A stretch of DNA of 64,000 bases from NCBI GenBank assembly GCA_028751875.1, contig CM054158.1, positions 14,914,121-14,978,120 on the forward strand, given 5' to 3'. The translations under genes and the position numbers were made by a program. The notes below the pieces were generated by a model. It saw only the letters and a list, made by a program, of their open reading frames with translations. It was not told where the DNA came from and searched no databases. The DNA is from Rapana venosa. Lineage: Eukaryota > Mollusca > Gastropoda > Neogastropoda > Muricidae. Of this stretch, positions 1 through 11,330 are shown in pieces. Each line of letters starts with the position of its first letter. Position 1 is the first letter of the stretch.

Positions 1-676
1 TCTCTCTCTCTCTCTCTCTCTCTTGTGCTACAATATCCATGGGGTATCATAGGGGCCAATGTTGTGAAAGATCTTAGTAGAGACTAAGTTCTGTGGACAT
101 TATTAGGATAATGTCAGTTGGGAGTATTGAGGAAAGGATTTTCCTAGTTATTTTATAGTCTTTGGTTGTCTGATTTACAATTGTATACTCTCTATTGGTT
201 CCCTAGGATTATCTTGGTGTTTTTGGTATGAGTGATGAAAGGAATTCGGGTTTCTTACATTCGGCTAGACTACAATATAGCTATTTGCTGTTCTTGCCTT
301 TCATCAATGATGTGCCTAGTTAAATATGGATAGAGTAGTTACCTGAATTTTATCTTTGTTTCAGGTGTGTGTTGTTGGTAGATAGAAATAAAAAGTGTTA
401 CCATAACACCCCTGCATGGCCTCACATCATTCCTTTGAGTGTGGAGTGCCAGTGTCCTAACATCCCCTATCCCCGAACCTAGTTCACCCTCCAACATGTA
501 TTTCTCCAGCTATTTATTATCATGTGCAAGATGGAAAGTATTAATAACACAACAAACTGAACACATATCAAGTTTGAAATCGGAACACTATTAATCGAAG
601 TGCTCTAAAGATCGAGTAACAGCTTTTGCAGTAAAAAAAACAACAACAAACAAGTATCTTATTCTGTTTCTAACGC
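1..676. other. Gene-free stretch, TC repeat at edge
   Basis: Bases 1-22 are the end of a TC dinucleotide array cut by the window edge. The rest is AT-rich unique-looking sequence with no reading frame, RNA gene or repeat that I recognise. Confidence 0.6.
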
Positions 677-850
677 ATGCAGAACATCTTGCGCACACGT
701 TAAAACCCGTTCCGCTTTTCGGAAGAGTAGGCCAGTGTGTTTAGGTGGGAAAGGATGACAAAATTTACAACACTGCTTACACACGGGGACTGGATGTTTG
801 AAAAAAGCACATGAGTTCTTATTCCATTATCTTCGAAATAAAAGAATAAA
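677..850 (+). mobile_element. SINE family A, 5'-truncated copy
   Basis: This is the 3' body of the commonest SINE in the window (family A). Shared landmarks, in order, are GCAGAACATCTTGCGCACAC, GGAAGAGTAGGCCA, CACGGGGACTGGATG, AAAAAAGCACATGAG and a terminal TCGAAATAAA. The tRNA-like head is missing, as expected when reverse transcription from the 3' end stops early. Family membership rests on at least ten other copies in this window; the family name is only my label. Confidence 0.75.
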
Positions 851-884
851 AGGGCAAAAAAAGAAAGAAAATAATATACTAGTA

Positions 885-899
885 ATAATAATAATAATA

Positions 900-937
<38 letters not shown>

Positions 938-938
938 A

Positions 939-970
<32 letters not shown>

Positions 971-972
971 TA
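885..972 (+). repeat. AAT/ATG trinucleotide microsatellite
   Basis: An array of AAT/TAA units encloses about thirteen ATG/GAT units. It lies directly after the AATAAA-rich SINE 3' end at 850, so it probably grew from the SINE tail. The poly-Met and poly-Ile frame it creates is not a gene. Confidence 0.9.
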
Positions 973-1737
973 ATACTTTTTAAAAATGGAATTTATGAAG
1001 CGTGATATCTTGCATAAAACAATCAAAGGGCTAGCGTTGGTCCTACTCTTTCACATGTAACGATTTGAGAGTAAGAGAACATTTTCAGGGTTTTTTGACA
1101 TTAAGTTACCATAGGAGATTATACAGAGGGGGGTGGGGAGGGGGAACAACACACACACACACTACACGGGAACTACACACTACACATCTACCATGATGCC
1201 CTTCATTTCCTCCACCATTTCCGGTGTCGGTGAAGCACATAGTAAGACACGAAGAAGATCAAGCAAGACACGGGAGCTGGCAAAATTCCTGAATCTGTTG
1301 TTGAAAAAAAAATTTCCAATCTCAGACTGAGAGACAATCTGTGTATTGCTTGATTCTCCTGATCCCTATTTCCAAGGTGAGCTAGTCTTTTTTTTAATGT
1401 TGATGTACTGTGGGAATTGTTTTCGAAAATAACAAACTGATCAATACAGAAGCCAATCACTTGTTAGATTTTATTATTTTTCAATCGAAAGATACGAAAC
1501 CAGTGACTGATACCTTAGCACTATGTCAACAAAGTTGTGCGATTTGGATTCTGTTGTGGGGGGGTAGTTTAAATACTATTGACCTTTGTCAATGAAATGA
1601 TCAGGATTTAAGTTTAACTTAAGCATTATCAAGTTCTCATAGCCAAAATTGAAACAAAGAGGAGTTACCCTTTGTAGGTGACGCCTGTTGAGTGTTGTTT
1701 TTACATTACTATTTAGGAATCAGCTGTAAAGTAGAGA

Positions 1738-1738
<1 letters not shown>
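973..1738. other. Gene-free stretch
   Basis: No gene or dispersed repeat is recognised. A short CA run lies near 1147-1180. Short open frames on both strands have no recognisable domain, no supporting splice sites and no coding bias that I can see. Confidence 0.5.
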
Positions 1739-1807
<69 letters not shown>

Positions 1808-1884
1808 TGTGACATCCTCACGCACGTGTATGTGTGTCCACATGTCCGTACATATATATTTGTGTCTATATTTAGAATATGTTC

Positions 1885-1938
<54 letters not shown>

Positions 1939-1955
1939 GTGTGTGTGTGTGCATG
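1739..1955 (+). repeat. Two GT microsatellites
   Basis: GT arrays at about 1739-1806 and 1887-1955 flank an 80-bp non-repetitive spacer. Cys/Val frames on the plus strand and His/Thr frames on the minus strand are by-products of the dinucleotide. Confidence 0.95.
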
Positions 1956-2690
1956 TGTGCATTTGTGTGAATGATTTAAATGGAGAAACTTTGATTTCTT
2001 TGCTTTATAAGATTTAGCAGTATAAAAATTCAATATATAATTATTATTATTATTATCATTATGATTATAATATAACAGCCTCTTGTTTTAAGAGAGGCTG
2101 GTGCTTCATAAACAACAAACTTAAACCATTGTATAAAAAAGTCTTCAAAAGAGCCAGGTTACAGAATTGATATTTGATATAATTATTAATTGTTTTTGTC
2201 ACACTGGGGTTGGGGGGATGAGGGAGGAGGGGGGGGGGGGGGGTAAATGCTGGTGCAGCTCATTTTTTTTTTAATCAAGACGTCAATATGTCATTAAAAA
2301 ACCCACACTTTCACAATCATTCTGACCCATAAAGAAATCAAGGGCACATATTTTCAGCCTGTCAGGGATAGCTTCGTTGTTGAAGCGTAGCAGGGGGGAG
2401 GGGGGAGGGGATAGCTTCGTTGTTTGAGCTTCGCCCTGGAGATCTGATGGCCCATGATCAAGCCAGAAGAAGGCACCTGAGTGGGGGAAATTATTTTAGA
2501 CTACCCTGGAGTAAAGGTCAGTACTAACTGCTCTCTGGCGAAGAATCCTTTGGGTAGGACTAGGCTATCTAGTATCTGTAGAGGAGGCCCTGTGTGTGTG
2601 CAAGCGAGGTTCTAACGTCTTGCGCACATGTTTAAAAACCCGCAGAACACCTTTTATTTTATTTATTTTTTTATTTATTTTATTTTATTC
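1956..2690. other. Gene-free stretch with G tract and SINE scraps
   Basis: There is an AT-rich stretch, an imperfect inverted repeat near 2080-2100 (CAGCCTC with GAGGCTG), a G tract near 2229-2242 and a duplicated GATAGCTTCGTTG motif at about 2367 and 2410. A short family A scrap lies at about 2610-2650, where a cttgcgcacatg motif is visible. No gene is recognised. Confidence 0.5.
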
Positions 2691-3027
2691 TTTTATAGCG
2701 AGGATAATGGAATAAGCACTTATGTGCTTTTTTACATCCAGTCCCCGTGTGTATGCTTTTTTAAAAATTGTGTCATCTGTTCCCACCCGCACATAATGGC
2801 CTACTCTTATGAAAAGTGGAACACAATTTAACGGGGTGCGCAAGATGTTCTGCGTGCGTTCGCACACGGGGCCTCGGTTTAAAGTCTCATTCGAAGGACT
2901 TTTGGGGAGAATGGAGTCTGCACTGATGTTGTTAACTCCAGGGAAAAATTTCCCCTTGAACGGGAATCGAACCCGGGTCGTCAGGTTGCCAGCGCAATGT
3001 CCTAACTACTAGGCTACCCCGTCTCCC
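2691..3027 (-). mobile_element. SINE family A, near full length
   Basis: Read on the minus strand, this starts with a tRNA-like head. It contains an A-box-like TAGCCTAGTAGTTAGGAC and a B-box-like GGGTTCGATTCC, the two internal RNA polymerase III promoter elements. The family body follows (TTAACATCAGTGCAGACTCC, then CCCCGTGTGCGAACGCACGC), ending in TCCTCGCTATAAAA. The head, body and tail order is that of a tRNA-derived SINE mobilised by a LINE. This is the best-preserved copy for defining the family. Confidence 0.85.
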
Positions 3028-3260
3028 TTTTGGAAGAGTAGGCCATTTCGTGCTGGTAGGAAAAGATGGCAAAGCCAAACAAACAAACAAAAAACCGCGT
3101 GGGACTATGGTATAGCGCGAGGCCCTGTGTGCTAGCGCGTGCAGTTCTAAGGGCTTGCGGGCGCGTTAAAATCATGTCCCGCCTTTCGGAAGAGTAGGCC
3201 ATTTTGTGCCGGTAGGAAAAGATGACAAAGTTAAACAAGAAGGAAAACCTCATGAACACC
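3028..3260 (+). mobile_element. SINE family A fragments, plus strand
   Basis: Two partial copies of the family A body lie in tandem. Both contain GGAAGAGTAGGCCAT and a GGTAGGAAAAGATG motif, at about 3031-3070 and 3188-3227. The orientation is opposite to the adjacent copy at 2691-3027, making a nested or inverted SINE cluster. Confidence 0.65.
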
Positions 3261-3276
3261 AGTCGTTTTTAGACAC

Positions 3277-3565
3277 CAGTCCCGAGGTGGGACAGGGGCT
3301 ATCTTAGTGGGGGAGGGGGGGGGGGGGGGGTAAATACGCGATTGGATAGGTGACCGTTTGCGCGCCCTGCCTTCAGTACAGTCCCCCAGTTTACCCAGTA
3401 GTAAATGGGTACCTGCCTCTTTAGGGTCAGGGAAGGTAAAGCAGCGAGGGAGAGGAGATGGGCGCCGCCCTCAATGTGCTGCCACTAGAGAAGCTGAGAT
3501 CTCTGACGTCTCACTCCCTTACGACCACATAGGTTATGGGATACTTTTACCTTTACCTTTTTAGT
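3277..3565 (+). mobile_element. SINE family B copy
   Basis: The landmarks are GGGTACCTGCC, AGGGTCAGGGAAGGTAAAGC, AGCGAGGGAGAGGAGATGGG and a 3' end of TTATGGGATACTTTTACCTT. The same order recurs at 6405, 42440 and 47885, always on the plus strand. The tRNA-like head is not intact here; a G tract occupies its place at about 3310-3330. Confidence 0.7.
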
Positions 3566-3632
3566 CATTACCAGAGAGCATAGCCCGTGAATAAATAGAT
3601 CTAGAATCACGTGGAATAATCAACATGGCAAC

Positions 3633-3685
<53 letters not shown>

Positions 3686-3839
3686 TAATCATGATATGGT
3701 ATTTACATTGGTCTAAATCTTGTAGAGCAAACAAATCGAAGGCTTCCATTCAAATTATTTACATGCATGCGACTTTCTAGAATTGTTTATTAACAGATTC
3801 AAAATTACACACACACACACACACACACACTCACACACA

Positions 3840-3886
<47 letters not shown>

Positions 3887-3947
3887 CACATACGCAAACA
3901 CACACAAACACCCAACAACCACACACACACCACCCCACACACACACA

Positions 3948-3991
<44 letters not shown>

Positions 3992-4300
3992 ACGCAAACT
4001 CACACACACACGCACACACACACACGTGCGCAAACACACAAACACACACAGTCCCATAGGACATTTGTTATAGTTACATTAACGTTAATGACTTGTTTTT
4101 GTTTGTTTGCTTTTTGTTGTTTTTTTTAAAATTCCTGTTGCATTGCCAAGTTTTTCAAGATTTTTTTTTATCACCACATCCACATCTCCCGGGTTTTTTT
4201 GTGTTTTTTTGTTTTGTTTTGTTTTGGTTTTTTGGGGGGTGGGGCGTCTAATATCACTACAAGTGAACAGACGTAAAATTGAAGTCAACAACAACAACAA

Positions 4301-4367
<67 letters not shown>

Positions 4368-4800
4368 GCCAACACGCTTAAGTGGAGATGAAGGGTGCTT
4401 GATGTTGAAAAGTTAGGACCAGATACGAGTGAGGGGAAAGTCTGGGTAGGAAATAAGTGCAGTTTTGAGGCTGGATTTGTGTTGAAGCCCATGTCATGAC
4501 ATGACAGGCTCTGAACAGAGGAACACTTTTCTGCTGTGTCGTTATTAATGTTTTTCCTCCTTACATGGCTTAACTCCTCACTGCTGTGTTAGATATTTAA
4601 AATACCCACTTTTTTATTTTATGAAAGAAGCTGAGTTTGATCAGAGGTTGCCATCAATTCTTTGGCCCCAAAAAGTATGAATGTGGTAGATACAGCTCAG
4701 CAAGTGAGTGACTGTGACTATGAAGGGAAAAAATCGATTGCGGTGTCAGAAAATTGGCTATAAATGTATATGGTTATGTACTTTTGTGGTCAGTCCCATA
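3566..4800. repeat. Microsatellite block (AAT, CA) with no gene
   Basis: This holds an AAT array (about 3632-3690), a long interrupted CA array (about 3808-4050) and a second CA array (about 4300-4361). T-rich sequence lies between them. No gene is recognised; the His/Thr and Cys/Val frames come from the CA repeats. The segment 4380-4800 is unique-looking and unassigned. Confidence 0.85.
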
Positions 4801-4807
4801 CAGAAAT

Positions 4808-5110
4808 TAAAGAAGGAAGGTGGCAGGGCGGTTAAGACGTTCACCTGTCTTAACATGTAAACTATAAGGTTCTGGGTTCATTTCTCAGCCTTGCCCTTTC
4901 TTCCCAGTTTGATTAGAAAATCGAACTGAATGTCACGGTCCTTCGGGTGAGACTATAAACCGAGGCCCCGTGTGCGAATACCTGCAGAACATCTTGCACA
5001 CACGTTTAAAACCCAAACCGCCTTTCCTAAGAGTAGGTAACTGTGTGCCCGTAGACACTGATGACAACATCTTTTTTTTTTCAATGCATGCACACAGGTG
5101 TTGTGTTTAG
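4808..5110 (+). mobile_element. SINE family A with tRNA-like head
   Basis: The head reads GTGGCAGGGCGGTTAAGACG followed by GGTTCTGGGTTCATTTCTC, which fits degenerate A and B boxes. It continues into the family A body (ACCGAGGCCCCGTGTGCG, then GCAGAACATCTTGCACACAC). The head differs from that of the copy at 2691-3027, so either it is a sub-family with another tRNA source or it has diverged. Confidence 0.65.
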
Positions 5111-5202
5111 ACACTATCCCTGAAGTTGAAATGCAGCTACCTATTAATGGTCAGGGGGTGGGGGGTTGTATACGCAAAATCTCACCATTTAGCGAACCTC
5201 AG

Positions 5203-5461
5203 AGCTCTAGCCAAGGAACGGGAATTTGTGATGTTAACATTAGCAAGAAGCAGACTTGCCTCACACTGGCAAAACCAATACTCACCCCTCCACACCCTCA
5301 CCCGTCGTCTGCAAAGTGATGGGGCTGTGGGTTTAACCCCATCAGAAGCTGAACTGTTTTCCATTTCACTCAGCCACAAGCAGCACACGGTGATCTGGAG
5401 CCAGTTTGACGAGGAAAGGCAGTCACAGTTCTTGCAACTGCAAGTTGCCCAAACGGACTAG
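5203..5461 (+). CDS. Possible terminal coding exon, unknown protein
   Basis: An open frame continues from a possible acceptor (AACCTCAG, ending at 5202) to a TAG stop at 5459-5461. It encodes about 85 residues rich in Leu, Glu, Gln, Ser and Arg, starting near ALAKEREFVMLTLARSRL. The composition suggests a soluble helical segment, unlike the low-complexity frames around it. No family is recognised. The sequence just upstream (TATACGCAAAATCTCAC, about 5170-5186) also occurs near 25280, so the frame may start in a dispersed repeat. A second small acceptor-to-stop candidate lies at 5883-5939 (VGVAKSAVPPESSGPRTC). A splice between the two would need a weak donor such as the one near 5389. Confidence 0.25.
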
Positions 5462-6404
5462 CGTTGCCTAAACGAAACCCGGTTCAATGAAATAAGCTAA
5501 CTGCAACTGACCCACCTCACAGAGACATTGGTTTGAGGAAAGTGAGGAAATGCTGTTGGTGCGCTGACCTTGGTGTGCCAGTGGCAGTTCAAATTAGGGT
5601 TCAACATGCATGCATTCGTACATGCATACATAATACAGTATCCATTCATACATGCATACATCAATCCAACCATACCCATCCAACCGTACATCTACATCCA
5701 ATCTATCCATACATAAAAACCAGGTATGCTTTAACATGCTGATGACATTCCCCAGCTTAAAATTGAGACAACTGACAGGCACAAAACAAAAAAGCACACA
5801 CCAACACCCCCAGAACAGAGGCCCCCTATGTTGTGTACGTGGTAACCTGACTGTTTATTGTTTGCTGTGGTTGCTGTTACAGGTGGGCGTTGCCAAGAGC
5901 GCTGTGCCACCAGAGAGTAGTGGTCCCCGTACCTGCTGAAAAAGGAAGGCTGAGGGCACATTCCCTACCATCCACATGGGGATCCACAAGGAAGTAGCCA
6001 GCATTGCTGTGCTTCTGTGCATTTTGCAGTGGTACGAAATTGTACCATCAGACAGTGTTGTGGCTATGTTCTTCATCCGGTGGTGGTATATATTTTTGGA
6101 GAAAGTTGTGCATTATTTATCGGCATGCACTTGCTGGCATGTATTTACTTGACATTGGTTGTCATTTTTCTTTTTTGGATTTTTTGGTTTGAGGAGCTAG
6201 TACTGAACAATAACCAATTAGACCCTGCGTCTATTGAACGTATTCCCCCAATACTCAAGCTCTTCATATCTGTATGAATTCTTTCCCCTTGTAGTATTGT
6301 ATTGAATTTGAAGTTTGAAAAATCTTTGGGATGAAACTGTTCAAAAAATGATTTTAAACCCTTTTTAAAAAGGGCAACAACAAATGTTTGAAATTTTGAA
6401 GGAG
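5462..6404. other. Gene-free stretch with CATA-type repeat
   Basis: Bases 5610-5715 are a degenerate CATACATGCATACAT-type repeat. The rest is unassigned, apart from the weak exon candidate at 5883-5939. Confidence 0.5.
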
Positions 6405-6690
6405 CCTTGGTAGCTAAGTGATCAGAACTCCTGCTTTTATCCTAGGTGATAGAGAGATAAGGTGGATCTGCAGTGTCGCCTTGCAGATGGGTACACTGGG
6501 GGACTTTGGCTTGACCACAGTCCTCTGGTTTGCCCAGCTCTGCTGTAAGATGCGCTAACTGCCATCTTTAGGGACGGGGATGGCGAAGGGTGCGCCGCAC
6601 AAGGTGCTGGCTCCCAGGAGAAGCTGAGGTCTCCCACACCTCACTCTGCAATGAGTTTGTGGGACACCCTTACCATTGAGTTTCTGGTTG
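6405..6690 (+). mobile_element. SINE family B copy
   Basis: A tRNA-like head (GAGCCTTGGTAGCTAAGTGA) is followed by the family B body around 6490-6640 and the diagnostic 3' end TTTGTGGGACACCCTTACC. The tail runs straight into the minisatellite at 6650-7080, whose unit is this 3' end. Confidence 0.7.
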
Positions 6691-7080
6691 TGGGACACCT
6701 TTACCTTTGTGTTTGGAGTTTGTGGGACACCTTTACCACTGTATTTTTGAGTTTCTGTTTGTGGGACACCTTTACCATTGGGCTTTGAGTTTGTGGGACA
6801 CCTTTACCTTTGTTTTTTTTCTGTTTGTGGGACACCTGTACCATTGTGTTTTGAGTTTCTGGTTGTGGGACACCTTTACCATTGGGTTTTGAGTTTATGG
6901 GACACCTTTACCGTTGGGTTTTGAGTTTGTGGGACACCTTTACCATTCGTGTTTTGAGTTTCTGTGTGTGGGACACCTTTACCACTCTGTTTTAAGTTTC
7001 TGTTTGACGGACACTTTTACCATTGTGTTTTGAGTTTCTGTGTGTGGGACACCTTTACCATTTTGTTTTGAGTTTTTGTT
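6650..7080 (+). repeat. Minisatellite grown from a SINE B tail
   Basis: About twelve imperfect units of 33-42 bp follow the pattern GTTTGTGGGACACCTTTACC, then ATT, then GTGTTTTGAGTTTCTG. The first unit is the 3' terminus of the upstream SINE B, so the array most simply arose by tandem expansion of that tail. Units differ by small indels in the GAGTTTCTG spacer. Confidence 0.85.
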
Positions 7081-7199
7081 GGTATTGAGATCTTTAAGTC
7101 TATTGCAGCTAGGTTAATTCTCCTGTTAGAGATATGTTTGTAATCTTTCATGCTCCAAAAGAGGTCAAAGGAATTAAGTCTTGAGATGCAAAAAAAATA

Positions 7200-7550
7200 G
7201 AGAGAGAGAGGTGACCACACACACCCACCACAAAGACAAACACACACACACACCACACACACGGACAGACAGACATCAGACAGACAGACAGACAAGGACA
7301 CGAAACAGACAGACACACAGCAGACACAGGAGATTTGAGCACAAAAATCCCTTAAACTTGAGATGTCAAACCTGTGTCTCTATCAATGGAACTAAAGCCT
7401 ATCACACACATGACAGACAAACACACAGACAGACAAACAGAGAGACATACAACAGACACAGAGCAAGACCTGTGACCCATAACTTCCTGATGGCACACAC
7501 ACACACAGAGGCACCCATGCATGCACACACAGGCACATGCAAGCCTGCAT
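7200..7550 (+). repeat. CA and CAGA microsatellite at outer end of L
   Basis: This is a mixed AG, CA and CAGA array with a non-repetitive island at 7330-7410. The island contains GATTTGAGCACAAAAATCCC and GACACAGG-type sequence and is shared with 62640-62730 (reverse) and about 38890-38970. It anchors the outer end of the macro-repeat. Confidence 0.8.
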
Positions 7551-7894
7551 GCACATAACCCTAACTCCATTTATTCTATCCGTTTACTCCTAGCCCCACA
7601 TATTCTACCCTTCTATATATATTAGTAAGCTTATTATTCATGAGCAACATTCAATTTCAACTACATATTTTGATTCAAAACATCTTTTCAACAAGATTTT
7701 CAGTGTTGCAAACAGAACTTAAAATCAAAATGTATGGTGGCTAGTACACTTTTGACATGTATTTTCTACAAAAAACACAAGAAATGTGTATAAAAATACA
7801 CAAATATTCTCTATAGAACTACAAAACAATTGCCTATAAAAATACATAAAACGTTGTCTATACAAATACAAAAACATTGTCTATAAAAAATACT

Positions 7895-10540
7895 GTTTGA
7901 ACTGAATTTGAACTGTGCTTGTGTACATGTGTACCCCAATTCTAAGGGGGGCAGGCGTAGGGGGGGGGGGGGGGGGGGGGGGGGGGGGAGGAAGGCCTGG
8001 TGTTTCAAACTTTTCAAAGTCAAGCTTGTCTGTTTCATGTTTCATGGAAACTCAGCATAACCAAGGCCAGATTAGCTACTTTGTAATTCAAAAACTCTGT
8101 GTGGCCCATCTAAATGCTGGGCAATGAACATTTGCATTCCGCCAAAGGTTAAAGAATAAAAAAGTTTCTAAATCTTACACATAGCAAAACATTACAACAG
8201 ATAAACATGAAGGAAGCAGAACAAAGAAAAAAATTGGCATAGGCCTGCTACAATCATTACCTTTTCAGCAGCATTCTTGATCTTAAATTAAATGAAGCAA
8301 AAAGCTGAAGACTGAAAAGAATTAGGTTTAAATAATATATCTAAGGGAACAAGTGAAAATAAAAAAAACAAGCACATAAACTGAAACAAAGATGACTTTA
8401 CAAAACATTAATAAAACATGAGAAAGTTTAAAAAAACAAAAACAACCCAAATATTACCTCCTTACTCCAATCCAACCCAATCTTGTTTATAGCCAAGCCA
8501 ACCACAGAGGCAATATTGGGGAGGGGGTGGGGGCTGTCACCTTGTAAAATTTTACATCTGGGAATAAAACTCAAATTCCAGTGATTAATAAATTAATAAA
8601 AAGAAAGCCCAAACTTACCTTTGAAATAAAAGAAAGATTGTGAAAAACTTGAACACTTGAAATATATAGTCCAGGTAACAATCCAATGAGCCAAGCACGA
8701 ACCTTGCTGTGATCAGGTCAATGTCCTAGGGTAGACTGTGACTGTGGTCTTAGTTCCACTGTACTAAATGGTCGCAGGAAGTTCTGTACCATCAACCAAT
8801 CATCACAGAACATGTGTGTGAGAACCAGTGCTTTTTCGATATTGTTCTTCTGTTGGCAAAACATGTGGCCATTCACCCAGAGCCTCTTTTGTAAAGATTG
8901 TCACCTTTAGCCATTTTAAACAATGACCACGCCCACCATAGAAAAGTTGACAATACACTTGACTATTCATTATTCTACCCTCCTCTGCCCCCCTCCCCCT
9001 CCCACTTGGTTTCCTATCAGGTCATTGTCCCATCAAGTGGACAATGCAGTATGTTGTAATCATGGCCCTTTGCAGGGCTAAAGGTTTGTATAAAGTGGTA
9101 TAGGGCTAATTAGTGTGGTCCTGACATGGTGGGTTTCCACAAGTTATTTCTAAGCTACTGTCCCTTCTGTGATGCAATTGAGTGTGTGGTGTGTGGTGTG
9201 TGTGCGACGCGCGTGCATGTGCGTGTACTGTGTGTGTTTGTTGTGTGTGTGTTTGAGTGAGTGGTGTCCCCCTCCCCTTCAACACCCCCCCCTCCTGAAT
9301 TTCTGAACGTGTGCTTCTGGTACATATGTACCCCAAATTTTAAGTGGAGGTGGGGGGGGGGGGGGAAAGAAAAAAAGGCCTGTGTTTCAAACTTTTCAAA
9401 GTCCAAGCTTGTCCTCTTTCATGTTTCAATGGAACCAGCATAACCAAGGCCCAATTACTACATTTGTAATTCAAAAACTCTGTGTGGCCCATCTAAATGC
9501 TGGGCAATGAACATTTGCATTCCGCCAAAAGTTAAAGAATAAAAAAGTTTCTAAAACTTACACATGGCAAAACATTACAACAGATAAACATAAAGGAAGC
9601 AGAACAAAGAAAAAAGTAAGCATAGGCCTGCTACAATAATCATTTTTAAACACACCTTTTTCAATTCTTGCTTTTAAATGAATTCAAGCAAAAAGCTGAA
9701 GACTGAAAAGAATTAGGTTTAAATAATATGTCTAAGCGACCATGTAAAAAAACCCCCAAAAAACAAGTACATAAACTGAAACGAAGATGATTTTACAAAA
9801 CATGAACAAAACATGAGAAAGTTTAAAACAACAAAAACAACCCAAATCTTACCTCCTTACTCCAATCCAACCCAATCTTGTTTATAGCCAAGCCACACAG
9901 AGGCAATATTGGGGAGGAGGGTTGGGGCTGTCAATCCCCCCCCCCCCCCTGTTAAATTTTTACATCTGGGAATAAAACCAAATTCCAGAGATTAATAATT
10001 AATAAAACGAAAGCCAAACTTAACCTTTGAAATAAAAGAAAGATCTGTGAAAAACTTGAAACTTGAAATATATAGTCCAGGTAGCATCCAACAGTGGAGC
10101 ACGAGCCTACTGTGATCAGGTCAATGTCTAGGATAGACGTGACTGTGGTCTTTAGTTGGACTGTAATACATATCCACAGGAAGTCTGTACCTCAACCAAT
10201 CATCACAGAACATGTGTGTTAAGAACCAAGCTTGAATGTTGTTTTCTTCTGTGGCAAAACATGTGACCATTCACCCAGAGCCTCTTTGTAAAGATTGTCC
10301 CCCTCGGGTTTTAAAAATGGCACCCCCACACAACCCTTGATATTTTTTTTCTCCCCCCTTTTTGCCCCCCTCCCCCTCCACCTTTTTTTCCCTAAAGGTC
10401 TTGTCCCATCAAAAGTGGCAAGGCGTATTTTTAAATCAGGCCCTGGGGCTAATTAGTGTTGTCCAAATGGGGGGTTTTTCCAGAAATTTTCTTTCTAAAC
10501 TAGCTTCCCTTCTGGATGAAATTTTGGGGTGTGTGTGTGT
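7895..10540 (-). repeat. Units A and B of the macro-repeat
   Basis: Two direct copies (A about 7895-9180, B about 9290-10540) are separated by a GT array at 9185-9260. Both contain, on the minus strand, the CCAAT/TATA-like segment, a donor-like site (A: AAGGTAAGT, read as ACTTACCTT at about 8614-8622) and the acceptor-like TTCTTTTCAG (A about 8312; B about 9704). Unit A also contains the undisturbed site (near 8280-8295) at which a SINE sits in unit C. Unit B is noisier than A, with long C runs. Confidence 0.8.
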
Positions 10541-11330
10541 GTGTGGTGTTTGTGTGTGGGTTTTTGGTGTGGGGGGTTTTGTGTGTTCGCTGTTTGTGTC
10601 TGGTGTGGGTAGTGGGTGTGGTATTGTGTGGTGGTTTTTCTGTGGGGGTTTGTTTTGTTTGGGGTGGGGGGGGTTGTGTGTGTGCTGCTGTGTTTTTTTG
10701 GGGGGGTGGGGTGTGGTGTTGTGTGTGTTGTGCTTTTGTGGTGTGTTGGGGTTTGGGTGGGTTTTATGGTGTGTGTTGGCGGTTTTGTGGTGTGGTGTGG
10801 TGGGTGGGGGGTAGTTGTGTGGTGTGGTGTTCTTTTGTTTGTGGTGTGGTGTGGGTGCTGGGGTTGTATTTTTGGGGTGTTTTATCTGTGTTTGGGGGTT
10901 GGGGGGTACTGTGTTGGATTTTGCTGGGTTGTGATGGGTGGTGTTGTGTGGTAATTTTGTGGTTTTCCCCTGGTTGTGGTGTGGTGTGGTGTGTTGTGTT
11001 ATGTTGTGGTTGTGTTGTGTGTGTTATGTTGTGTTTTTTTTGTGTTGGTTTGGTGTAGGTGGTATTTTGGAAAAGTGTGGATGTTCTTCTGGTGTGTATG
11101 GTGTGTTTGTGGGGTAGTTGTGTTTGTTTTCATCGGTTGTGTGGGTGATGGGGTAGTTGTGTGTGTGGTGTTTTGGGGTTGGGGTGTTGGTGGTGGGTAG
11201 TTTTGTGTTGTTCTGTGTGTTGGTTGGGGTGTGGTAGTGTTTGGTTCCACTTGGGTGGTTTGGTGTTGTAGTTAGTGATGTGTGTGTGTTCGCGTGTTGG
11301 TGTGTGTGGTACGTACAATGGCTGGTTAGT
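10530..11330 (+). repeat. GT-rich degenerate low-complexity block
   Basis: About 800 bp consist almost only of G and T, built from GTGTGGTGTG-like words. It corresponds to the CA-rich blocks at 30468-31690 and 58850-59640. The Cys/Val/Trp/Gly frames of up to 180 residues are artefacts of this composition. Confidence 0.9.

Noticed and set aside
6650..7080. CRISPR-like array of regularly spaced repeats
   Set aside because: The spacers are near-identical rather than unique, the unit derives from a SINE tail, and the genome is eukaryotic.
10516..11058. 180-residue Cys/Val/Gly-rich frame
   Set aside because: It is pure translation of a GT-rich low-complexity block; equivalent frames appear wherever CA/GT blocks occur.
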